A DNA stretch of 64,000 nucleotides from Mediterraneibacter agrestimuris (GTDB taxonomy: Bacteria > Bacillota > Clostridia > Lachnospirales > Lachnospiraceae). Within the stretch, counting starts at the first letter, position 1, and each line of letters begins with the position of its first letter. The notes below the pieces were generated by a model. The model ran no database searches. It was not told the origin of the DNA and saw only the letters and a list, made by a program, of their open reading frames with translations. Position numbers and translations under genes: made by a program. Shown piece after piece: positions 9,315 to 18,055 of this stretch. The stretch is from the NCBI RefSeq assembly GCF_943193195.1, contig NZ_CALPDG010000003.1, forward strand, positions 124,001 through 188,000. Direction: 5' to 3'.

Positions 9315-10196
9315 ATGAATATGAATGACTATATTGTAAGGGCAACAGCTGCAAATGCACAGATCCGTGCGTTTGCAGCGGCAACGACAGAACTGACAGA
9401 GCAGGCAAGAGTGCATCATGGGACAAGTCCGGTGGCAACGGCGGCGCTGGGAAGACTGCTTACAGGCGGTGTAATGATGGGAAGTATGATGAAGAATCCG
9501 ATGGATGTACTGACATTGCAGATTCACTGCAGCGGTCCGATCAATGGTTTAACCGTGACAGCAGATGCATCGGGCGGTGTGAAGGGATATGTCAATGTTC
9601 CAGATGTGATTCTGCCGCCGAAGAATGGAAAACTGGATGTGGGCGGTGCGCTTGGACAGGGCATTTTAAATGTGATCAAGGATATGGGATTGAAAGAACC
9701 GTATGCCGGACAGACCATTTTGCAGACAGGAGAGATAGCGGAAGATCTGACCTATTATTTTGCAACCTCTGAACAGATTCCGTCTTCTGTAGGATTAGGC
9801 GTCCTGATGGAGAAGAATAATACAGTGCGCTGCGCAGGGGGATTTATCATACAGGTGATGCCTTTTATCGAGGAAGAGGTGCTGGTGAAGCTGGAAGAGA
9901 ACGTCAGCAAGATTCAGTCTGTTACGTCCATGCTAGATAATGGACATACACCGGAAGAAATGCTTTCACAGGTGTTAGAAGGGCTGGATATGGAAGTAAC
10001 GGATACGCTTCCGGCAAAATTTGACTGCAATTGTTCTAAGGACAGGATTGAAAAAGCAATTATCAGTATCGGTAAAAAGGATATTCAGGAAATGATAGAT
10101 GACGGCGAGTCGATCGAGGTGAAATGCCACTTCTGCAATACAGCATACCACTTTACTGTAGATGAATTACAAGTGCTGTTAGAAAAGAGCAGATAA
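9315..10196 (+). CDS. hslO: Redox-regulated chaperone Hsp33
   Basis: Hsp33 is a holdase chaperone activated by oxidation of a zinc-bound four-cysteine centre. It has about 293 residues. The C-terminal switch is complete: CNC (in FDCNCSKDRIE) and CHFC about 30 residues later. The N-terminal core begins DYIVRATAANAQIRAFAA and contains GPINGLTVTADASG. The start is either ATG 9315 or ATG 9321, both behind GGGA; a longer upstream frame is unlikely. It is an isolated gene. Confidence 0.95.
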   Translation: MNMNDYIVRATAANAQIRAFAAATTELTEQARVHHGTSPVATAALGRLLTGGVMMGSMMKNPMDVLTLQIHCSGPINGLTVTADASGGVKGYVNVPDVILPPKNGKLDVGGALGQGILNVIKDMGLKEPYAGQTILQTGEIAEDLTYYFATSEQIPSSVGLGVLMEKNNTVRCAGGFIIQVMPFIEEEVLVKLEENVSKIQSVTSMLDNGHTPEEMLSQVLEGLDMEVTDTLPAKFDCNCSKDRIEKAIISIGKKDIQEMIDDGESIEVKCHFCNTAYHFTVDELQVLLEKSR

Positions 10197-10276
10197 GACT
10201 TTGGATATACGGCAAAGTCTGTATGAGCAAGTAGCGGCGAGAGAAACGAGAGAAACAAGAGAAATAGGAGAACATT

Positions 10277-12196
10277 ATGAAACAGGGATTTGTAAAAGTT
10301 GCGGCGGTGACGCCGGATGTCCGTGTGGCGGATGTGGACTATAATACAGAAAAGATTTGTGCGGCGATTGATGAGGCGGCACAGGAGCGTGCCAAGATTG
10401 TTGTTTTCCCAGAATTGTGTATTACAGGATATACTTGCGGTGATTTGTATTTACAGGACGTGCTTTTAAACAGTGCAAAAAAGGCGCTGAAAAAGATTGC
10501 CAAATATACACAAGATAAGGATATGCTTGTTTTCGTCGGACTTCCGCTGGATATGGAAGGAAAGCTTTACAATGTGGCGGCTGCGTTGAACAGAGGAGAG
10601 ATCCTCGGATTGACGACAAAAACATTTCTTCCGAATTATGGGGAATTCTATGAAATGCGCCAGTTTACGCCGGGGCCGGACGTATGCAGAGATATTTTGT
10701 TTGAAGGCGATCGGATTCCGTTTGGTCCTCAGATTCTCTTTCAGGCAACGACTATGGAGATTCTGATCGTGTCTGCGGAGATCTGTGAGGATGTCTGGTC
10801 TCCGATTCCACCAAGTATTAAAGCGGCGCTGGAGGGAGCAACGGTGATTGTCAATTGTTCTGCCAGCGATGAAATTGCGGGGAAGGACACCTACCGCAGG
10901 ACATTGATTTCGGGACAGTCTGCAAGACTGATTTCAGGATATGTGTATGCCAATGCAGGTGATGGTGAATCTACAACTGACGTTGTGTTTGGCGGTCACA
11001 ATATTATTGCAGAGAATGGAATCGTCTTGAAAGAAACAAGGCGCTATAGAAATGATATTGTTTGCAGCGAAATTGATATAGAACGTATCATTGGAGAGCG
11101 GAGACGAAATACGACGTTTCGTATGATGCGGGAACCTGAGCTTAGACGTGTTCCGTTTTATATTGAATCTGAGGAGACAGAACTGACCAGAGTGTTTGCA
11201 AAGAGTCCATTTATTCCGACAAATGAGCGGATACGTGAAAAGCGCTGTGAAGAAGTTCTGACCATTCAGGCGATGGGACTTAAGAAGCGTCTGGCACATA
11301 CGCATGCAAAGACAGCGGTTGTGGGGATTTCCGGGGGGCTGGACTCCACGCTGGCATTGCTTGTGACTGCAAGGGCATTTGATTTACTTGGTAAAGATAG
11401 AAAACAAATCTATGCGGTGACAATGCCGTGCTTTGGAACGACAGACCGGACATACCAAAATGCCTGTGAAATGTCAAGGAAGCTGGGAACAACATTGATG
11501 GAAGTACCGATTACGGAGGCGGTAAAGGTTCATTTCCGCGATATCGGACATGATCCGCAAGACCATAGTGTTACTTATGAAAACGCACAGGCGAGAGAGA
11601 GGACACAGGTGTTGATGGATATTGCCAATGCCAATAATGGTATGGTGATCGGAACCGGAGATATGTCAGAATTGGCTCTTGGCTGGGCTACCTACAACGG
11701 TGATCATATGTCTATGTATGGTGTCAATGCGTCTGTGCCGAAGACGTTGGTGCGTTATCTGGTGAAACGTGCGGCGGATATAGAGGAAGATAAAGAATTG
11801 AAAGCAGTTCTGTATGATGTGCTGGATACACCAGTAAGTCCGGAATTACTTCCGCCGAAAGAAGGACATATTGCGCAGAAAACAGAAGACCTGGTGGGAC
11901 CTTATGAGCTGCATGATTTTTATTTGTATTATTTCCTTAGATTTGGATATGCGCCAAGTAAGATTTTTAAACTGGCAGAGATTGCATTTGCAGATGAGTA
12001 CGACAGTGTAACGATCTTGAAATGGCTGGAAACATTCTGCCGCAGATTTTTTGCGCAGCAATTCAAGAGATCCTGTCTGCCGGACGGTCCGAAGATCGGC
12101 AGTGTGGCGCTGTCTCCGAGAGGTGACTGGAGAATGCCGAGTGATGCCTGCGTAGCTGCATGGCTAAGTGATTTAGAGCATATTTCTTTGATGTAA
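10277..12196 (+). CDS. nadE: Glutamine-dependent NAD(+) synthetase
   Basis: It amidates deamido-NAD using ammonia channelled from glutamine. It has 639 residues, the two-domain form. The N-terminal nitrilase-type glutaminase has its triad visible (Glu in VVFPELCITGY, Lys in TKTFLPNYGEFYE, Cys in AEICEDVWSP). The C-terminal synthetase has the PP-loop GISGGLDSTLALL near residue 352 and the TGDMSELALGW and HMSMYGVNAS motifs. The start ATG lies behind ATAGGAG. No frame defects. Confidence 0.95.
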   Translation: MKQGFVKVAAVTPDVRVADVDYNTEKICAAIDEAAQERAKIVVFPELCITGYTCGDLYLQDVLLNSAKKALKKIAKYTQDKDMLVFVGLPLDMEGKLYNVAAALNRGEILGLTTKTFLPNYGEFYEMRQFTPGPDVCRDILFEGDRIPFGPQILFQATTMEILIVSAEICEDVWSPIPPSIKAALEGATVIVNCSASDEIAGKDTYRRTLISGQSARLISGYVYANAGDGESTTDVVFGGHNIIAENGIVLKETRRYRNDIVCSEIDIERIIGERRRNTTFRMMREPELRRVPFYIESEETELTRVFAKSPFIPTNERIREKRCEEVLTIQAMGLKKRLAHTHAKTAVVGISGGLDSTLALLVTARAFDLLGKDRKQIYAVTMPCFGTTDRTYQNACEMSRKLGTTLMEVPITEAVKVHFRDIGHDPQDHSVTYENAQARERTQVLMDIANANNGMVIGTGDMSELALGWATYNGDHMSMYGVNASVPKTLVRYLVKRAADIEEDKELKAVLYDVLDTPVSPELLPPKEGHIAQKTEDLVGPYELHDFYLYYFLRFGYAPSKIFKLAEIAFADEYDSVTILKWLETFCRRFFAQQFKRSCLPDGPKIGSVALSPRGDWRMPSDACVAAWLSDLEHISLM

Positions 12197-12281
12197 AGGA
12201 CATTTGTCCTAAAATGTGAAAAAATAATAAAATTGGAAGTAATTCACAAAATTATCAGAATAAGATTGTAAAAACTAGCAA

Positions 12282-12310
12282 TAGACTTCAAAATTTTTAG
12301 ATGCTATAAT
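12282..12310 (+). promoter_or_regulatory. Promoter for the purine riboswitch and permease
   Basis: TAGACT at 12282-12287 (one mismatch to TTGACT), a 17-nt spacer, and TATAAT at 12305-12310, about 28 nt before the aptamer. Confidence 0.65.
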
Positions 12311-12338
12311 CTAGCTAATTGAATATAGCACTGCTAAT

Positions 12339-12402
12339 TTATGTATATGCTGGGGATTGGCCCAGCGTCTCTACCAACTACCGTAAAGAGTTGACTACAT
12401 AA
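12339..12402 (+). promoter_or_regulatory. Purine riboswitch aptamer (guanine class)
   Basis: P1 is TTATGTA (12339-12345) with TACATAA (12396-12402). P2 is GCTGGG / CCCAGC with loop GATTGG, one base shorter than usual. The hallmark TCTACC is in J2/3 (12370-12375). P3 is AACT / AGTT with loop containing ACCGTAAA. J3/1 is GACT, so the specificity base is C (12395), as in guanine/hypoxanthine/xanthine-binding members. It controls the NCS2 permease that follows. The call rests on pattern matching to the known fold. Confidence 0.88.
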
Positions 12403-12425
12403 CCTTGTGTGGTCGCTCTTTTTTT
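12386..12425 (+). terminator. Riboswitch expression platform: terminator overlapping the aptamer
   Basis: The stem GACTACAT (12393-12400) pairs with GTGTGGTC (12407-12414), loop AACCTT. It extends outward through AAAG-AG and CT-CTTT with one bulge and ends in seven Ts. The 5' arm uses the 3' strands of aptamer P3 and P1, so aptamer and terminator exclude each other. That is the layout of an ON switch. Confidence 0.8.
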
Positions 12426-12579
12426 GTACGCTTATATAAGACAAAACTGCTTATACTGAGCAGAAAAGAGTGATCTTCAAAAAGCCGCGGCCGGGCTGAA
12501 ACGGTGTCTTTGATGCATGCAGAAGCAACCGTATACACAGGGCAGCAGAAAATTTTTTGAAAGAGAGGACTATGTGGTA

Positions 12580-13998
12580 ATGGGAAAAAAGGAAGGGTTT
12601 TTTGAACGATTTTTTGGTATTTCAAAAAATGGCTCTACAATGCGGATTGAAGTATTGGCTGGGGTAACGACATTTATTACAATTGCGTATATTTTGATTT
12701 TGAATCCGCAGATTTTGGCAGATCCGTATGTCATCATGGGTGATATGATAATGGCTGGAAAAGTATCAAACGGTGTATTTATCGGTACATGTATCGGTGC
12801 ATTTGTGGGAACGATACTCTGTGCGATTTATGCAAAAGTTCCGTTTGCACAGGCGCCCGGTATGGGACTGAATGCATTCTTTGCATACACGGTTGTGCTG
12901 GGTATGGGGTATAGCTATAACGAGGCACTTGTTATTGTGTTTATTTCAGGTATCTTCTTTATTGTAATTACGGCAGTAGGACTTAGAGAGGCGATCATCC
13001 GCTCCATTCCGGATGCTGTAAAACTGGCGATCACACCGGGGATTGGACTGTTTATTACAATTATCGGTTTGAAAAATGCGGGATTGGTTGTCGGTAATTC
13101 AGCTACACTTGTCAGCATGGTAGATTTTGCACAGTGGAAAAGTGCGGATGGTGATATTACCCTGATCTGCGGCGCACTGGTTGCATTGATCGGTCTGATC
13201 GTGATCGGGGTTCTTCACGCACGCAATGTAAAAGGTTCGATTCTTCTTGGAATCGTGGCGGCAACAGCGGCAGGAATTCCGTTGGGAGTAACGAAGTTAT
13301 CTGCGTTCGACATGAATATCGGCGCTAAGTTCAGAGATTTTGCAGAAGTATCTTTGTTCAAAATGGATTTTGCAGGTCTGTTTACAGGCGAAAATGCAGT
13401 CAGTACATTTTTTACAGTAGTTATGTTGGTCTTAAGTTTTTCACTTGTCAATATGTTTGATTCGATCGGAACCTTGATGGGTGCGGCAAAACAATCTGGT
13501 ATGATAGATAAAGACGGAGAAATTATCCACATGCGGGAAGCGCTGATGTCCGATGCTATTTCTACCGCAGCAGGCGCTATGGTAGGAACATCTACAGTTA
13601 CGACAGTGGTTGAGTCCAGCGCAGGAATTGCGGCAGGCGGAAGAACTGGTATGACAAGTCTTGTAACAGCAGCTTTGTTTTTAGCTTCTATTATTTTTGC
13701 GCCGATTGTAAGTATCGTTCCGGGCGCAGCAACGGCTCCGGCATTGATTTTCGTAGGTATTTTAATGCTCGGCAACATCAAGGATGTGGATTTCAGCGAT
13801 ATGACCAATGCACTGCCGGCATTTTGTACAATCGTATTCATGCCATTTACATATTCGATCGCAAATGGCGTGGCGGTGGGACTGATCATGTATTGCTTTA
13901 TCAAGTTGTTTTCTGGTAAGGTGCGTGATGTGAGAGCGCTGACATGGATCATCTCGGTTGTATTTATTCTTAGATATGCATTTATGACTTTGGGATGA
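12580..13998 (+). CDS. NCS2 hypoxanthine/guanine-type purine permease (AzgA/PbuG-like)
   Basis: A membrane transporter, 472 residues from ATG 12580 (AGAGAGGAC upstream); the longer frame from 12517 has no site and is not conserved-looking. It opens with the family-typical ERFFGISKNGSTMRIEVLAGVTTFITIAYI. NPQILAD and QAPGMGLNAFFAY match the AzgA branch of NCS2, and about 12-14 hydrophobic segments follow. It lies directly under the purine riboswitch and ahead of guanine deaminase, so import of guanine or hypoxanthine is the likely role. The exact substrate is an inference. Confidence 0.9.
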   Translation: MGKKEGFFERFFGISKNGSTMRIEVLAGVTTFITIAYILILNPQILADPYVIMGDMIMAGKVSNGVFIGTCIGAFVGTILCAIYAKVPFAQAPGMGLNAFFAYTVVLGMGYSYNEALVIVFISGIFFIVITAVGLREAIIRSIPDAVKLAITPGIGLFITIIGLKNAGLVVGNSATLVSMVDFAQWKSADGDITLICGALVALIGLIVIGVLHARNVKGSILLGIVAATAAGIPLGVTKLSAFDMNIGAKFRDFAEVSLFKMDFAGLFTGENAVSTFFTVVMLVLSFSLVNMFDSIGTLMGAAKQSGMIDKDGEIIHMREALMSDAISTAAGAMVGTSTVTTVVESSAGIAAGGRTGMTSLVTAALFLASIIFAPIVSIVPGAATAPALIFVGILMLGNIKDVDFSDMTNALPAFCTIVFMPFTYSIANGVAVGLIMYCFIKLFSGKVRDVRALTWIISVVFILRYAFMTLG

Positions 13999-14028
13999 TG
14001 TACATGTTCTGTGACTATGAAGACGAAA

Positions 14029-14073
14029 GGCTGGATACTGTTACTGGAGCACCCGTAGGGTGTGAACAGTAAC
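14029..14073. repeat. Dispersed hairpin repeat, family 1, copy at 14.0 kb
   Basis: 41 bp (14029-14069) are identical to 34337-34377. The core is a hairpin with a 7-bp outer stem GTTACTG / CAGTAAC (14040-14046, 14067-14073) and an inner 5-bp stem CACCC / GGGTG. A related hairpin with the same outer stem lies at 28355-28389. A second short stem, GGCGGC / GCCGCC, follows near 14095-14122. Confidence 0.8.
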
Positions 14074-14209
14074 GAACTGTTACCTATAATGTGGGCGGCG
14101 GGAGAAAAAAGTCTTGCCGCCTTCCGGGTAAAGAAGTAATATTATAATAGACTGCTTTTAAGCAGTGTAAAACGGTTAGTAAGTATAGTAGAGAAAGGCG
14201 GTGCGCCGT

Positions 14210-15493
14210 ATGGCAGAAAAGGATTTTATATTTGGATTAAAAGGGAATATCGTATATAGTAAAACAACGGAACAACTGGAGATATGTGAGAATGGCTATC
14301 TGGTGTATGAAGGAAATGAAATAAAAGGTGTTTATTCAGAACTTCCGCAGGAATACAAAGACATATCGGTGGAAGATTATGGAGACCGTCTTATCATTCC
14401 GGGATTGGCAGATCTGCACATTCATGCGCCACAGTATACCTACAGGGGACTGGGAATGGATATGGAGCTTCTGGAATGGCTGGAAACGAATACATTTCCG
14501 GAGGAGGCAAAGTATAAGGACTTAGAGTATGCGAAAAAGGCATATAAGATATTTGTGGATAATCTGCAAAAGGGAGCGACTACACGCGCCTGTATCTTTG
14601 CAACGGTACATAGAAAGGCAACATTGCATCTAATGGATCTGCTGGAGATTTCAGGATTGCGGACCATGGTAGGCAAGGTCAATATGGACCGAAACTGTCC
14701 GGATTATTTGAGAGAAGGCACACAAGAGTCAGCGGATGAGACGATCGAGTGGATGAAGGATATCCAGCACAACAAATATAAGAAAACACAGGCGATACTG
14801 ACACCTCGGTTTATTCCAAGCTGTACCGATGAGCTGATGGAAATGCTGAAGATGGTACAGATGCGCTACCAGATGCCGGTGCAGTCTCATTTGTCAGAGA
14901 ATTTCAGTGAAATAGCATGGGTACAGGAATTATGTCCGGAATCCGAGTTTTATGGAGATGCCTATGACAGATTCGGTTTGTTCGGTGCGGACAGCAGAAC
15001 GGTGATGGCGCATTGTGTACATTCTGATGAAAGAGAACGTGCAAGAATGAAGGAGAATGGTGTATTTATTGCGCACTGTCCTGAGTCTAATATGAATCTG
15101 GCATCCGGTGTGGCTCCGGTCAGAACCTTCCTGGAAGAAGGTCTTCATATAGGTCTGGGAAGTGATGTGGCAGGAGGAGCGACAGAGAATCTATTTACAG
15201 CTATGGCACATGCAATTCAGGCGTCCAAGCTGCGCTGGAGATTGCAGGATGATTCCCTGAAGCCGCTGACGGCTCCAGAAGCCTTCTATATGGCTACCAA
15301 GGGAGGTGGGGAGTTCTTCGGCAAGGTTGGAAGCTTTGAAGCCGGATATGAGATGGATGTGGTCGTATTGGATGACAGCCGCCTGGAGCATCCGCAGGAT
15401 ATGACTGTTCAGCAAAGGCTGGAACGAATGATTTATTTCTCTGATGACAGAGAGGTGTATGCCAAGTATGTAGCGGGAGAAAAGCTATTCTAG
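14210..15493 (+). CDS. guaD: Guanine deaminase
   Basis: It hydrolyses guanine to xanthine and ammonia. It is an amidohydrolase-fold zinc enzyme of 427 residues. Metal ligands are visible as DLHIHAPQY (HxH), a conserved lysine/glutamate region, QSHLSEN, HCVHSDE and GLGSDVAGG. I chose ATG 14210 (AAAGGCGG upstream) over the GTG at 14201. It follows the riboswitch-controlled permease on the same strand and feeds xanthine to the catabolic cluster that follows. Separate transcription from the permease is possible because 211 bp with hairpins lie between them. Confidence 0.93.
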   Translation: MAEKDFIFGLKGNIVYSKTTEQLEICENGYLVYEGNEIKGVYSELPQEYKDISVEDYGDRLIIPGLADLHIHAPQYTYRGLGMDMELLEWLETNTFPEEAKYKDLEYAKKAYKIFVDNLQKGATTRACIFATVHRKATLHLMDLLEISGLRTMVGKVNMDRNCPDYLREGTQESADETIEWMKDIQHNKYKKTQAILTPRFIPSCTDELMEMLKMVQMRYQMPVQSHLSENFSEIAWVQELCPESEFYGDAYDRFGLFGADSRTVMAHCVHSDERERARMKENGVFIAHCPESNMNLASGVAPVRTFLEEGLHIGLGSDVAGGATENLFTAMAHAIQASKLRWRLQDDSLKPLTAPEAFYMATKGGGEFFGKVGSFEAGYEMDVVVLDDSRLEHPQDMTVQQRLERMIYFSDDREVYAKYVAGEKLF

Positions 15494-15554
15494 TGCATGG
15501 GTCAAGGTCATTAAAAAGAAGTGTAATTGACGGCAATGGTCGTAGAATGGGTAT

Positions 15555-15592
15555 AAAAAAGCAAAAGCAGCATGCACCGCTTTTGCTTTTTT
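15555..15592. terminator. Bidirectional terminator between guaD and the permease
   Basis: A perfect 14-bp stem (AAAAAAGCAAAAGC with GCTTTTGCTTTTTT) has a 10-nt loop. A and T tails on both sides suit the convergent genes. Confidence 0.9.
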
Positions 15593-15661
15593 AGATATAG
15601 GAAATTTTATTCCCCATATCATAAAGATTCTCCGGGGGATGTACATTTTTATTTTAATGTT

Positions 15662-17002
15662 TTATTTTTCGGATAAGTCTTTCTCTTTTGGAAGAACAAT
15701 ATTAAGAAGTACTGCAACCAAAGTTGCAATAACGACCGGAGATTTTCCGAAAATAGTCATAACCCAGTTCGGGAAAGTTGCCAGCGCTGCGCTTGCCTGG
15801 GAGATACCCATACCAAGAGCTGCGGCAAGACCCACGATGGAGGTGTTCCGATAATTCATCTTTTCAGATGTGATCAGCTTCATACCATTCATTGCGATGG
15901 AAGCGAATACAGAAACAGTAGCGCCTCCGAGTACGCAGTAAGGAATCGTTGTCAGCACGGATGAAAATTTCGGGATCAGTCCTGCGATAAGCAGAATAGC
16001 GGCAGCCATTCCAAGTACACAGCGGTTTACAACCTTCGTCGTTGTAACGATACCTACGTTCTGGCTGAATGTAGCTGTCGGAAGTCCGCCGAAAAGCGCA
16101 CACACAATGTTGCCGATACCGTACCCTACGATACCGCCGTTCAACTCTTTGTCAGTCGGAAGACGGTCCATACCACCACTTGTTGTTGCACTGAAGTCTC
16201 CGATTGCCTGAATGGAGTTGATCGCAAAGAGAAGCCCAATCGCCACACAGGAGGATACTTCAAAATTGATACCGAAGTGCATAAACAATGGGAGCTGGAA
16301 TACGGAAGCTTCTGCAATCGGAGTAAAATCAACCATGCCAAAGCACAGCGCGACGATATAGCCAAATATCATACCAATCAGGATAGAAGCAAGTTTCCAG
16401 ATTCCTTTTCCAAAATGGTTTAAAAGTGTTACGATAGCCAAGGTGATGAACGCAACGAGCCAGTTCTGCCATGAACCATAATTCTCGCTTCCCACGCCGC
16501 CTGCCATGTAGTTGATGGCTGTTGGATAAAGGGAAAGACCGATTGTAAATACAACAGTTCCAGTAATCAGCGGAGGGAAGAATCTGCGGATCTGTTTGAC
16601 AAACAGTCCCACAATGATCGCAACAATACCGCCGACGATCTGCGCACCCAGAATCGTTCCGACACCAAAATCCCCTGCAATTGCCTGCATGGTCGGTACA
16701 TAGGCAAAACTGATACCCATGATAACCGGCAGTCCGGAACCAATCGTGAAGAAACGGGTCCGGATGAATGGAAATAGCTGCAGCAGCGTAGAGAGTGCTG
16801 ACATAACAAGTGCTGCCTGAATCAGAATAATGGAATCCTGTTCAGAGAGTCCGGCAACGCCGGCAACAATGATCGGCGGTGTTACACAGCCGACGATCAT
16901 TGCTACAACGTGCTGGAATGCAAGCGGCGCTGCCTGTTTCATATCCGGCACACCACCGTTTAATTCAAATAATGAAGCATTGTGGGTCATATTTTTATTC
17001 AT
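15662..17002 (-). CDS. NCS2 uracil-xanthine family permease (xanthine/urate type)
   Basis: A purine-proton symporter of 446 residues with about 14 membrane segments. Family motifs are visible: QHVVAMIVGCVTPPIIVAG near residue 29, and QAIGDFSATTSGG, where the nucleobase-binding acidic and polar residues of NCS2 lie. NPTATFSQN-like GLPTATFSQNVGIV follows. AGGAGG stands before the ATG at 17002. It is the last gene of the minus-strand cluster after arcC, so xanthine or uric acid import is the most likely role. Substrate choice within the family cannot be settled by eye. Confidence 0.9.
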   Translation of the reverse strand: MNKNMTHNASLFELNGGVPDMKQAAPLAFQHVVAMIVGCVTPPIIVAGVAGLSEQDSIILIQAALVMSALSTLLQLFPFIRTRFFTIGSGLPVIMGISFAYVPTMQAIAGDFGVGTILGAQIVGGIVAIIVGLFVKQIRRFFPPLITGTVVFTIGLSLYPTAINYMAGGVGSENYGSWQNWLVAFITLAIVTLLNHFGKGIWKLASILIGMIFGYIVALCFGMVDFTPIAEASVFQLPLFMHFGINFEVSSCVAIGLLFAINSIQAIGDFSATTSGGMDRLPTDKELNGGIVGYGIGNIVCALFGGLPTATFSQNVGIVTTTKVVNRCVLGMAAAILLIAGLIPKFSSVLTTIPYCVLGGATVSVFASIAMNGMKLITSEKMNYRNTSIVGLAAALGMGISQASAALATFPNWVMTIFGKSPVVIATLVAVLLNIVLPKEKDLSEK

Positions 17003-17021
17003 TTCACGTTACCTCCTGGGC

Positions 17022-17966
17022 TTATAAGCTGATTCTGGTACCGGTTGTTCCGTTGATACCATCTTTCGCCTTTTCAAGCAATGTGATCAGTGCCTGACGT
17101 CCTGGCTTGGATGCTGCAAAATCGACTGCAGCCTGTACCTTCGGAAGCATAGAACCCGGAGCGAAATGACCTTCCTCCATATACTGTTTTGCTTCGTCTA
17201 CAGTGATGTTATCCAGCCATTTCTCTTCCGGCTTTCCGAAGTTGATCGCTACTTTTTCAACTGCTGTAAGAATGATCAGGAAATCTGCGTCCAGATCTTT
17301 TGCCATCAGACAGCTTGCAAAGTCTTTATCGATAACAGCGCTTGCGCCCTTTAAGTGATTGCCCTGACGTGTAACAGGGATTCCGCCGCCGCCGCAGGCA
17401 ATTACCAGATCTCCTGCATCGACCATGTTGCGGATGGTTCCGATTTCCACGATTTCCTGAGGCTTTGGAGAAGCAACAACACGGCGGTAGCCACGTCCGG
17501 AGTCTTCTTTCATAATGTAATCATATTTTTCTGCCATGACATCAGCCTCTTCCTTGGTAAGGAAACGTCCGATCGGCTTGGATGGATTCTCAAATGCAGG
17601 ATCGTTTTCATCTACGCGAACCTGTGTGATCATTGTAGCAACTGGAATATCTGTGATTCCTCGGTTTAACAATTCCTCGCGAAGAGCATTTTGCAAATCG
17701 TATCCGATGTATGCCTGACTCATAGCTACACATACAGAAAGTGGTGTGTTTGGCTGCTTTGCATCTTCATGTGTCAGAGCGATCATCGCATTGTTGATCA
17801 TACCAACTTGAGGTCCGTTGCCGTGTGCTACGACTACTTCACAGCCTTCTTCAATCAAATCTACGATAGCTTTTGCAGTAATTTTAACTGCAGCCATCTG
17901 TTCTGGCAGTGTATTGCCGAGGGCATTTCCGCCGAGGGCAATTACAATTCTTTTTTTCTTTGCCAT
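17022..17966 (-). CDS. arcC: Carbamate kinase
   Basis: It transfers phosphate from carbamoyl phosphate to ADP, giving ATP, CO2 and ammonia. It has 314 residues. Amino-acid kinase fold motifs are KRIVIALGGNALG at the start, VVAHGNGPQVG near residue 45, and ACGGGGIPV near 210. AGGAGG precedes the start. In this cluster it should act on the carbamoyl phosphate released by YgeW, the energy-yielding step. It corresponds to YqeA of the Escherichia coli purine cluster. Confidence 0.95.
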   Translation of the reverse strand: MAKKKRIVIALGGNALGNTLPEQMAAVKITAKAIVDLIEEGCEVVVAHGNGPQVGMINNAMIALTHEDAKQPNTPLSVCVAMSQAYIGYDLQNALREELLNRGITDIPVATMITQVRVDENDPAFENPSKPIGRFLTKEEADVMAEKYDYIMKEDSGRGYRRVVASPKPQEIVEIGTIRNMVDAGDLVIACGGGGIPVTRQGNHLKGASAVIDKDFASCLMAKDLDADFLIILTAVEKVAINFGKPEEKWLDNITVDEAKQYMEEGHFAPGSMLPKVQAAVDFAASKPGRQALITLLEKAKDGINGTTGTRISL

Positions 17967-18012
17967 GGTAAATAAATCCTCCTCTTAGTTTAAAGTATTG
18001 ATTATAAAAGAA

Positions 18013-18041
18013 GGGCACTCTGCAGCTTATTGCGAGTGCCC
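18013..18041 (-). terminator. Intercistronic hairpin between ygeW and arcC
   Basis: GGGCACTC and GAGTGCCC form an 8-bp stem. On the minus strand it is followed by TTCTTTTAT. It may end or attenuate the message before arcC. Confidence 0.65.
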
Positions 18042-18055
18042 CGAAATACATTATC

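Noticed and set aside
13215-13952. Minus-strand open frame of 245 codons opposite the purine permease
   Set aside because: Shadow of a membrane protein gene; no start signal and no family resemblance.
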